Of a stretch of DNA of 64,000 bases, positions 57,150-64,000 are shown one piece after another; the stretch's first letter is position 1; every line of letters begins with the position of its first letter. Source of the stretch: Sphingomonas jatrophae (GTDB taxonomy: Bacteria; Pseudomonadota; Alphaproteobacteria; Sphingomonadales; Sphingomonadaceae); contig NZ_FOZG01000003.1 in the NCBI RefSeq assembly GCF_900113315.1, positions 434,001 through 498,000 on the forward strand, in the 5' to 3' direction. The notes beneath the pieces are model-generated. The model was not told where the DNA came from. It was given only the letters and a program-made list of their open reading frames with translations, and ran no database searches. Both the position numbers and the translations under genes were made by a program.

Positions 57150-57905
57150 TCAGAGCAGGCTGCCCTGCGCCGGCGCGGCCACCACCCTCTCCAGCCCCGC
57201 GCCACGCCGGCGCAACTCCGTTTCCGCACTGAAGCGCATGTCCTCGTCGCGGTCGCGGGCGAGCCGTTGCAGCGCCTCCTCGTTCACCTCGCTCCAGCTC
57301 TTGCCGCGGTCTGGCCCGGCGGGAACGCGCGGCAGCAGGCCGGGCGCGTCGCTCCAGGCCAGCAGCTGCGCAAGCGAGGCCTGGTTCAGCATGTCGCGGA
57401 GGTGATGCGCGGTGACATAGGCATCGGGCATCGCGCGGTGCACGGGCAGCCCCGTCTCCCGATCCAGCCCGCGCGGCATCCGCCAGTAGCGCAGCACCTG
57501 ATTGGAAAAGCTGGGCGAGCCGGGCCACAGCCGCAGCGCGCATTTCCACGTGCAGATCCAGCGCGCGCCGCCCGCCAGGTTGGGCGTGCAGAAGCGCTGC
57601 TCGAACGACGCACGATGCGCCGCCAGCGCCAGCACGCCCCCCTCCGGCCGCAGCACAGGCGGCGCGGTGTCGCGCCAGAACCCCGCGCCGGCCACGTCCG
57701 CATCGATGATGTGATGCACCGCCATCGTCACGGGCGGGATCGGGCGGCCGGGATCGACGAGGATGGCGCCCCGCTCCTCATCCACCTGCCACCGGCCGCT
57801 CGGATGCAGAACGACATCCTGCCAGCCGATCTCGCACACGCCGTGCGCCGGCGGGCGGGAACCGGTGGTCTCCAGGTCGATGACGCGGATGCGGGGCAGG
57901 GTCAT
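57150..57905 (-). CDS. DnaQ-like 3'-5' exonuclease
   Basis: 251 residues, DEDD superfamily. Exo I RVIDLETTG (Asp, Glu), Exo II region LALAAHRASFEQRFC with the aspartate replaced by Ser-Phe-Glu, and Exo III HRAMPDAYVT with His and Asp. The alteration at Exo II is odd, but Glu in SFEQ may serve. The C-terminal ~90 residues have the added helix region DRGKSWSEVNEEALQRL of the ExoX-type family. ATG 57905 is chosen. Its product probably trims DNA or RNA ends in repair. Confidence 0.85.
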   Translation of the reverse strand: MTLPRIRVIDLETTGSRPPAHGVCEIGWQDVVLHPSGRWQVDEERGAILVDPGRPIPPVTMAVHHIIDADVAGAGFWRDTAPPVLRPEGGVLALAAHRASFEQRFCTPNLAGGARWICTWKCALRLWPGSPSFSNQVLRYWRMPRGLDRETGLPVHRAMPDAYVTAHHLRDMLNQASLAQLLAWSDAPGLLPRVPAGPDRGKSWSEVNEEALQRLARDRDEDMRFSAETELRRRGAGLERVVAAPAQGSLL

Positions 57906-57950
57906 GCCAGCGATATGGGGGCCGGGCTGTCGTTCGGCCATGGACGGCGA

Positions 57951-57997
57951 TTGGCTTGCCCGGAATGTTCGGTATAATGATACAATGTCTCATTGTA
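57951..57997 (+). promoter_or_regulatory. promoter with operator-like palindrome over the start codon
   Basis: TTGGCT (57951) and TATAAT (57973) are 16 bases apart, a good sigma-70-type promoter. Transcription should start about seven bases after TATAAT, at the ATG (57985) itself, so the message would have no leader. TACAATG (57981) and CATTGTA (57991) form a perfect seven-base inverted repeat with a 3-base centre, covering the start. Confidence 0.65.
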
Positions 57998-58773
57998 CTG
58001 CTGCCTCACCTCCGAACCCGGCCAACGAGCCGAGCGCCCGCTTCTTCGGGAGCATCGGCCTCAAGCCGGGCGCGCGGGTGCTCGACGTGGGTTGCGGGAA
58101 TGGCGACCTCAGCCGTCTGATCGCGGCGCTTGTCGGCGCGGACGGTGAGGTCGTTGCCATCGATCGGAGCGAGCAGGCGCTGGCTGCGGCGCGGGCGGTG
58201 GCGGCCGGCGGGTCCGCTGCACCGATCGTGTACCGCGCCGTCGATCTTGCCGCGCCTCTGCCGGATCTCGGCACGTTCGACGCGATCGTCGGCCGGCGCG
58301 TGCTGATGTACCTTCCGGACGCCGCCGACACGCTGAAGCAGCTGGCGGCGCTCGCCAGACCCGGCGCCATCCTCGCGTTCCAGGAACATGCGCGCACCGG
58401 CCTGCCTGCCGGATCGGGAGACCTGCCGCTGCACCGGCAGCTCTACGACTGGAACTGGCGCACCGTTGCGGCGGAGGGAGGCGATACCGGGCTGGCGCTG
58501 CGGCTGGGCGAAATGCTGCAGCAGCTGGGCGCCACGATCGAGCAGGCGCGCGGCGAAGCCATCCTGCTGCATCCCGGCCAACCGTCGTTCCTGCCCCTGC
58601 TCACCCAGATGATGCTGCCGCGAATGGTCGAGCAGGGCATCGCGACCGCCGGTCAGGTCGATCCGGAGACCTTGGCGCAGCGCCTGGCCGACGAGCATCG
58701 CGCCGCCGGCGGCGCGATCGTCTGGGATATCGCCTTCCTTGTCGCAGGTCGGATCCGGTCGGGCCCGCTCTGA
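57985..58773 (+). CDS. SAM-dependent methyltransferase (class I)
   Basis: 262 residues. Rossmann fold: motif I VLDVGCGNGDLS, acidic motif II VVAIDRSEQAL, motif IV FDAIVGRRVLMYL and post-motif ALARPGAILAFQEHA. The family moves a methyl group to a small molecule; the target cannot be read. ATG 57985 lacks a ribosome site and lies at the predicted transcription start; this fits a leaderless message. It is followed by the photolyase-type gene on the same strand. Confidence 0.9.
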   Translation: MSHCTAASPPNPANEPSARFFGSIGLKPGARVLDVGCGNGDLSRLIAALVGADGEVVAIDRSEQALAAARAVAAGGSAAPIVYRAVDLAAPLPDLGTFDAIVGRRVLMYLPDAADTLKQLAALARPGAILAFQEHARTGLPAGSGDLPLHRQLYDWNWRTVAAEGGDTGLALRLGEMLQQLGATIEQARGEAILLHPGQPSFLPLLTQMMLPRMVEQGIATAGQVDPETLAQRLADEHRAAGGAIVWDIAFLVAGRIRSGPL

Positions 58774-58832
58774 AACATCGGGGCTGGGGCCGCGGCCTAG
58801 CGCCGGGATCGCCTATCATGCGTTAGGGCGGC

Positions 58833-60389
58833 ATGACCCTCCTCATTCCCGTGCTGGGCGACCAGCTGTCCATGTCGCTCGCCAGCCTGCGCGATGTCGA
58901 CCGCGGCGATGCCGTGGTGCTGATGATGGAGGTGTGGGACGAGGCGACCTACGTGCGCCATCACAAGAAGAAGATCGCGCTGATCTTCTCCGCCATGCGC
59001 CACTTCGCCGAGGCGCTGCGGAACGACGGATGGCGCGTCGATTATGTCGCGCTCGACGATGCGGGCAACACGCAGAGCTTCACCGGCGAGGTCCGCCGCG
59101 CGGTGGAGCGGCATCGGGCCGCCGCCATCCGCGTCGTCGAGGCGGGCGAGTATCGCGTGCGCCAGCAGCAGGATGCGTGGCAGGCGGAGGCGGGCGTGCC
59201 GGTCGACGTGCTGGACGACGATCGCTTCCTCTGTCCGCTGGCGGATTTCTACGCCTGGGCGCAGGGCCGGCGCGAGCTTCGCATGGAGTTCTTCTACCGC
59301 GAGATGCGGCAGCGCACCGGCCTGCTGATGACGGCGAACGGCAAGCCCGTCGGCGGGCAGTGGAATTACGACAAGGACAATCGCGACACGCCACCGCGCG
59401 GGCTGAACTATCCCGCGCCCAGCCGGTTCGCGCCCGACGCGATCACCCGCGAGGTGCTGGCGCTGGTGGCGGCACGGTTCGGCAGCCATTTCGGCGATCT
59501 GGAGCCGTTCGGCCTGCCCGTCACCCGCGCGCAGGCAGCGGAGGCGCTCCAGCACTTCATCGCGACCGCTTTGCCCGACTTCGGCCGGTATCAGGATGCC
59601 ATGATCGCTGGGCAGGACTATCTCTATCACAGCAGCCTGTCGCTGTGCCTGAACCTCGGTTTGCTGGAGCCGCTGGAAGTCTGCCAGGCGGCCGTCGCCG
59701 CCTTCGATGCGGGCGCCGCGCCGCTCAACTCGGTCGAGGGCTTCGTCCGCCAGATCATCGGCTGGCGCGAATATATTCGCGGCATGTATTGGTGGGACAT
59801 GCCCGAATTTGCCGGGCGCAATGCGCTGGAGGCGAACCGGCCGCTGCCCGACTTCTACTGGACCGGCGAGACCGACATGCGCTGCATGGCGGAAAGCGTC
59901 GGCCAGACGAAGCGCGAGGCCTATGCCCACCATATCCAGCGGCTGATGGTGCTCGGCAATTTCGCGCTGCTCGCCGGCATCGATCCCAAGGCGATCTCCG
60001 ACTGGTTCCTCGTCGTCTATTTCGACGCTTATGAGTGGGTCGAGCTGCCCAACGTGATCGGCATGAGCCAGTTCGCCGATGGCGGGGTGATCGCGTCCAA
60101 GCCTTATGTATCGTCGGGTGCCTATATCGACCGCATGTCCGATTATTGCGGGCGCTGCCGCTATGACGTGAAGCGCAAGACCGGCGAGGGTGCGTGCCCC
60201 TATAATGCGCTCTATTGGGACTTCCTTGCCCGGCATGAGCGCCGGTTCCGCGGCAATCCGCGGATGCGCAACATGTATGCGACATGGGATCGCTTCGGCC
60301 CGGAGCGGCAGGCCGATTATCGCGACAGCGCGCGAACCTTCCTCGGCGGGTTGGTGCCGGCAGGCGGTGGCTGGGTGCGGCAGGACTGA
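58833..60389 (+). CDS. FeS-type bacterial cryptochrome/(6-4) photolyase
   Basis: 518 residues, the photolyase-related family (PhrB/FeS-BCP) that repairs (6-4) lesions using FAD, a lumazine cofactor and a [4Fe-4S] cluster. N-terminal antenna-type domain LLIPVLGDQLSMSL. FAD region: DYLYHSSLSLCLNLGLL, IIGWREYIRGMYWW and YFDAYEWVELPNVIGMSQF. The cluster cysteines are visible at MRCMAES, CGRC and GACPYN. All four are present, so it is probably active. It starts 59 bases after the methyltransferase stop. Confidence 0.95.
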   Translation: MTLLIPVLGDQLSMSLASLRDVDRGDAVVLMMEVWDEATYVRHHKKKIALIFSAMRHFAEALRNDGWRVDYVALDDAGNTQSFTGEVRRAVERHRAAAIRVVEAGEYRVRQQQDAWQAEAGVPVDVLDDDRFLCPLADFYAWAQGRRELRMEFFYREMRQRTGLLMTANGKPVGGQWNYDKDNRDTPPRGLNYPAPSRFAPDAITREVLALVAARFGSHFGDLEPFGLPVTRAQAAEALQHFIATALPDFGRYQDAMIAGQDYLYHSSLSLCLNLGLLEPLEVCQAAVAAFDAGAAPLNSVEGFVRQIIGWREYIRGMYWWDMPEFAGRNALEANRPLPDFYWTGETDMRCMAESVGQTKREAYAHHIQRLMVLGNFALLAGIDPKAISDWFLVVYFDAYEWVELPNVIGMSQFADGGVIASKPYVSSGAYIDRMSDYCGRCRYDVKRKTGEGACPYNALYWDFLARHERRFRGNPRMRNMYATWDRFGPERQADYRDSARTFLGGLVPAGGGWVRQD

Positions 60390-60434
60390 GCCGCTGCCGC
60401 GTTGAAGGCAGCGGCGCCGGCCCTCGCCGCCGCC

Positions 60435-62204
60435 TCAGCCCAGTTCGCGCCCGATCGGATACAGGAGATGCCTGCTGTCGCCATAGGGCGAGCGGGCGAT
60501 GAACCAGTCGAGCCGCGCCGCGCCGTCGGCGGCGAACGCGGGATCGGCGGCGAGCTTCGCCTCGAACGCGGCGCGCAAGGCGGGATCGGCGGCCAGCATC
60601 CGCTCCGCCAGCGGTGCGCCGGCATAACGCTCCATCCCGCCGGCGGCCTGGAGCATGCCGGGGAAGAAGCCCCAGACAAGGACCGAGTCCACCGCCTCCG
60701 CCTCCAGCAGCGCGGCGGCCAGCAGGCCCTTCGGCTGATCATAGGGCACGCGCACGGAGCCGGCGGGCATGGTCTCGCGCCGCCGCTCATGCCGCATCGT
60801 GCCGGACATCATCACGCGCTGCTCGCTTGCCGGGCCGAGCTTCGGATCGGCCAGGCGCACCATGTCGAGATCCAGCGTGCGGGGCGCATCGATCCGCTCG
60901 TAGCCGATGCCGTGCAGATCCAGCCGCTCGATCACCGCGGTGGCGCTGGCGGGCACCCACCAGGCGCGCGGAAGAGCCACGCTGGCGACGGGCTTCTGAC
61001 CGATGATCGGCAGCTTCAGCGGCTGGGGACGCGCGACATAGCGCACCTCCTCCTCCCCCGATGCCGGCGAGCGATAGCGCTCCAGCGCCATGCCGTCGAA
61101 CTTCACCCATGCCAGCGGTGTCTCGTCCCGCGCCCATGTGACGGTCAGCGCGGCCGGGCGATCGGCGCGATCCGCCGCGATGGCGGTGCGCAATGCCGCC
61201 GCATCGCGGCCGACATGGCGCAGCGCCCCCTCCATCATCGCATAGGCGCCGAGCACGCGCTGGCGATACGGCTTCAGGCAGTGCATCTCGACCAGCACGG
61301 TCGGAATGCGCGCATGATCGCCATAGCCGGTCGAGTAACGCGGCCCCTCGGCCGCCACGCGCAGGCCCTTGCTCAGATCGCGTTCGTCGATGGCACTGGG
61401 ATAGAAGGACGGATTGTGCCCCATGCGCCGGACGAACGTGTCGACGCCGCGCTGGAACGACGTGTTGAGCCAGGCGGTGATCGCCTTCGACTGGACGTGC
61501 CGGCCCCAGCCGGCAAAGGTGTAGGTCACGTCATAGCCGTGATCGAACCCGTCCGACACGTGCATGTCGATATAGAGGATCGGATCCAGCCGGTTGAGCA
61601 GCCGCAGCATCGCCTGCGTCTCGGGCGCGTCGGCCTTGGCATAATCGCGGTTGAGGTTGATGTTTTGCGCGGTGGAGCGGCTGCCGGGGTTGTTCGGCCC
61701 GCGCTGATTGGGGCGGTTGTAAGGGCTCGTCCGCTCATGCCCGTCGGCATTGTAGATGGGCACGAAGACGAGCTCGACCCGGTCGAGCAGGTCGTCCTTG
61801 CCGCGGAGCGCAATGTCCCGAAGCAGCATCAGCCCGGCATCCTTGCCGTCGATTTCGCCGGAATGGATGCCCGCCTGGATCAGCACGACGGGCTTGCCCG
61901 CAGCGCCTTTCCGCGCGCGGACGAAGAACAGGTCGCGGCCCTCAGGCGTCGTGCCGAAGCGTTCGAGCGCGAGCAGCGGCGAGGCGGCGACCAGCCGCTC
62001 CAGCCACGCGCGCGTCTCGGCATAGCTTGGCGTTGCGGCAAAGCCGTTGCGCTCGGCCGGCGTGATCCACGGGTCGCCGGCTTGTGCGATCAGGCGCTCA
62101 CTCGCGCCGTGCCAGGCCATGACGGGCGGGAGCGGCGCGCGGGCAGGCGGCGCTTCGGGCGGCGTGGCGAGGCCCGCCAGCAGCCCGGCGGCAAGGGGAA
62201 GCAT
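60435..62204 (-). CDS. M14-family zinc carboxypeptidase, secreted
   Basis: 589 residues. The signal peptide (LPLAAGLLAGLATPPEA) is near the start. M14 domain: zinc ligands His114 and Glu117 in HSGEIDG and His215 in YIDMHVSD; substrate-binding motif NLNRD; catalytic Glu in VLVEMHCLK. C-terminal ~200 residues form an added domain of unknown role. The family removes C-terminal residues from peptides. ATG 62204 is used. It is the last of a three-gene unit; 19 bases separate it from the permease gene. Confidence 0.93.
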   Translation of the reverse strand: MLPLAAGLLAGLATPPEAPPARAPLPPVMAWHGASERLIAQAGDPWITPAERNGFAATPSYAETRAWLERLVAASPLLALERFGTTPEGRDLFFVRARKGAAGKPVVLIQAGIHSGEIDGKDAGLMLLRDIALRGKDDLLDRVELVFVPIYNADGHERTSPYNRPNQRGPNNPGSRSTAQNINLNRDYAKADAPETQAMLRLLNRLDPILYIDMHVSDGFDHGYDVTYTFAGWGRHVQSKAITAWLNTSFQRGVDTFVRRMGHNPSFYPSAIDERDLSKGLRVAAEGPRYSTGYGDHARIPTVLVEMHCLKPYRQRVLGAYAMMEGALRHVGRDAAALRTAIAADRADRPAALTVTWARDETPLAWVKFDGMALERYRSPASGEEEVRYVARPQPLKLPIIGQKPVASVALPRAWWVPASATAVIERLDLHGIGYERIDAPRTLDLDMVRLADPKLGPASEQRVMMSGTMRHERRRETMPAGSVRVPYDQPKGLLAAALLEAEAVDSVLVWGFFPGMLQAAGGMERYAGAPLAERMLAADPALRAAFEAKLAADPAFAADGAARLDWFIARSPYGDSRHLLYPIGRELG

Positions 62205-62223
62205 CACGAAGGTCGAACTCCTG

Positions 62224-63588
62224 TCAGGCGCGGTCGGCGCCGGAAATCCGCGCGACGCGCCGGCTGCCCGCACTGAGCAGCAGCGCCGCGACCACGGCCA
62301 GCGCCAGCAGCGGCGCGGCCGGCACCGCGCCCGAGGGCAGGCGCGGGGCGAAAGTCGGCATGCGGGCGAAATCGGCGCGGGTGAACGGACGGTCGGTAAA
62401 GAGATAGGGATAGAAGAAGTGGCGCAGCCGATCGTGGAAGGCGGCGATCCTGTCCTGATAGGCGAACTGGCCGAACGGGTCGGTGTCGGCGATCCTGTGC
62501 AAGGCGCCCTGCGCGGCGACACCCGGCAGCAGATAGCCGACGCGCTCGCTCCACCGCTCGCGCGCGATCAGGCTGGCGCGGTAGGCGGCGACGTCGCGCG
62601 CCACGGCCTCGTCGCCGACCTGGTGCATGGCGAATAGCCACTTCCAGTGGAACCGCCCCTCGAATCCTTCGCGCCCGCGCCATTCGGGGTGGTTGAGGAA
62701 GAAGCGCTCGAACGTGTCCTGCTTGGCGATGTCCCAGCCGTGATGGACGATCTCGCGCTGGGCGAGCGTCAGGTCGATGCCCTTGGCGGCCGGGATGGCG
62801 CGCGCGATCGCCGCGCTGGCCAGCGTCGGGACGACCAGCGTCAGCAGGATCCAGCAGCCGATCAGCGCCGCCGCGGCAGACGCTGATGCGCGCATCGCCG
62901 TGCCGACGAGCAAGGCACAGCCGGCCCAGAAGGCGAGGTAAAGCGCCGCGACCAGCAGCATCGCCGCCGTACCCGCCACGGGCGCGTGGGTGACGATCGC
63001 GCCGACGGCAAACGGCACAGCGAGCGCGAACAGCACCAGCGCATAGCGGAGCCCGATCCGCCGCCGCCACAATCCCTGACCGGGCAGCGACAGCAGGAGA
63101 CGCAGGCGCCCGCCCTCACGCTCGCCCGTCACCAGATCGTGCATCAGCGCGATGATGATGAGCGGCGCCAGATAGACGAGCACGAACGCCCAGTCGAACA
63201 CGCCGGGCAGCGCCAGCTCGGCATTGATCGCCTCCGCATCGTAGAGCTGTTGCTGGAGCCCGAGCGCGCGGACGCGCAGCACGAACGGCTGGATGTCGCG
63301 CTGGCCGATCGCGGCGAAGGCAAGCGGGGGTGGCGCATCGTGGGTCAGCAGGAAGCTGTAATAAGCGGCATAGCCGGCATCGCCGTCGGGCTTGCCATGG
63401 GTGGCAGCAACGCCGGCAAAGTCGCGGCGCTGCTCCCCGGACACGCGGGCGATCGTCTCCCGCTGGCGCTCCATCTGCGCGATGCCGGACCAGACCGCGA
63501 GCGACGAAAGCAGCAACAGCAGGAGCAGCGATCCCACGCCCATGCGCGAGCGGAGGATCAGGCGAAGCTCGGCCGACAGACGGCTCAT
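62224..63588 (-). CDS. ABC transporter permease, DUF3526 type
   Basis: 454 residues. N-terminal helix LLLLLLLSSLAVWSGIAQ, a large periplasmic domain with MERQRE and THGKPDGDAGYAAYYSFLL, then five more helices (for example FVLVYLAPLIIIALMHDLV with GEREGGRLRLLLSLPG) and a C-terminal helix. This is the DUF3526 family, permeases of an ABC exporter with a peptidase partner. ATG 63588 overlaps the stop of the upstream permease by 4 bases. Confidence 0.93.
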   Translation of the reverse strand: MSRLSAELRLILRSRMGVGSLLLLLLLSSLAVWSGIAQMERQRETIARVSGEQRRDFAGVAATHGKPDGDAGYAAYYSFLLTHDAPPPLAFAAIGQRDIQPFVLRVRALGLQQQLYDAEAINAELALPGVFDWAFVLVYLAPLIIIALMHDLVTGEREGGRLRLLLSLPGQGLWRRRIGLRYALVLFALAVPFAVGAIVTHAPVAGTAAMLLVAALYLAFWAGCALLVGTAMRASASAAAALIGCWILLTLVVPTLASAAIARAIPAAKGIDLTLAQREIVHHGWDIAKQDTFERFFLNHPEWRGREGFEGRFHWKWLFAMHQVGDEAVARDVAAYRASLIARERWSERVGYLLPGVAAQGALHRIADTDPFGQFAYQDRIAAFHDRLRHFFYPYLFTDRPFTRADFARMPTFAPRLPSGAVPAAPLLALAVVAALLLSAGSRRVARISGADRA

Positions 63589-64000
63589 CGTGCGACCCTT
63601 CCGATGCGGCGGGCGGTGACGGCGAACAGCAGGCCCAAGCCGGCGAGCCAGCCGGCGAGCACCAGCAGGCTGCGGCGGATGGCGCCGGCGTCCCGCAGCG
63701 GATCGTAGCTGCGATAGGCGAAGCGGGGCACGCGCTTCCAATTGTCCGCCGAGACGCGCGGATCCTCGCCGCCGATATGGGGGATCAGCTCCGCCTGCAT
63801 GCGGTTGAGCGTCTGGACGAAACGGTAGCGGAACGCCTCGGCCTGATCGAGGAAGTCGAGATGCGCCGCGGGATCGCTGGCGGTCAGCGCCATCGACACC
63901 TGCCGGATGGCGATGAGCGGGCTCAGCGCGGCGAAGGCGTGGACGAAGCGATTCTGCCGCGCTTCGCGGCCGGCACTGTCCGCGGCGGCACGGGCGTAGA
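63585..64000 (-). CDS. ABC transporter permease, DUF3526 type, C-terminal part (5' end outside window)
   Basis: The frame is open to the right edge. The visible part has REARQNRFVHAFAALSPLIA, VSMALTASDPAAHLDFLDQA, a long periplasmic helix, and a last membrane helix, LLVLAGWLAGLGLLFAV. These match the C-terminal part of DUF3526 permeases. TGA overlaps the start of the second permease, so the two are co-translated; the ATPase gene would be expected further upstream, outside the window. Confidence 0.85.
   Translation of the reverse strand, partial: YARAAADSAGREARQNRFVHAFAALSPLIAIRQVSMALTASDPAAHLDFLDQAEAFRYRFVQTLNRMQAELIPHIGGEDPRVSADNWKRVPRFAYRSYDPLRDAGAIRRSLLVLAGWLAGLGLLFAVTARRIGRVAR

Overview
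This is chromosomal DNA from a high-GC alphaproteobacterium, most likely Sphingomonas or a close sphingomonad. The signs are long TonB-dependent receptors, TPR-sulfotransferases beside Asp/Asn beta-hydroxylase-like proteins, a DUF2093 protein, a dispersed repeat of the CTTCGACAAGCTCAGG type, a bacterial FeS-type cryptochrome/photolyase and a P450. No search could be run, so all family names rest on motifs read in the translations.

Core region, 1-18760. The 3' end of clpB is followed by a notable cluster at 892-13395: two TPR proteins with an Asp/Asn beta-hydroxylase-like domain, one TPR-sulfotransferase, two more proteins related to sulfotransferases, a large TonB-dependent receptor and a TauD-like dioxygenase. 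Three of these genes overlap by 4 bases each and are clearly co-translated. This looks like a protein- or ligand-modifying system built around the receptor; its chemistry is not evident. A small secreted protein, an M23 lipoprotein and a DUF2093 protein are interspersed. Housekeeping genes follow: xseA, purD (no usual start codon at the expected place), an HhH membrane protein, a LON-domain protein, a CnoX-like thioredoxin and tRNA-Gly(GCC).

Integrated island, about 18716-55703 (37 kb). The last 45 bases of the tRNA-Gly gene plus 3 flanking bases recur exactly at 55656-55703. An integrase lies next to that copy but is cut off before its catalytic domain. The island carries an AraC-type regulator with a 2515-residue autotransporter; DUF488, DUF559-nuclease, two HNH-nuclease and DUF3253 genes; a very large multi-sensor HWE histidine kinase with a response regulator; a MucR-like regulator without zinc ligands; an arylsulfatase-TonB receptor pair under a double-TetR protein; and a right arm with an APH(3')-like kinase, a nitrilase and small membrane proteins. 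Several right-arm genes carry single-base frameshifts or stops, which I do not see outside the island. A motif of the form GTAACAAGCGTAACAGCGTAGC sits at module borders and resembles sites next to the integrase.

Core region, 55704-64000. A P450, a DnaQ-like exonuclease and a methyltransferase with an apparently leaderless, palindrome-covered promoter are followed by a photolyase/cryptochrome. Last is a minus-strand operon of two DUF3526-type ABC permeases and an M14 carboxypeptidase, which runs out of the window.
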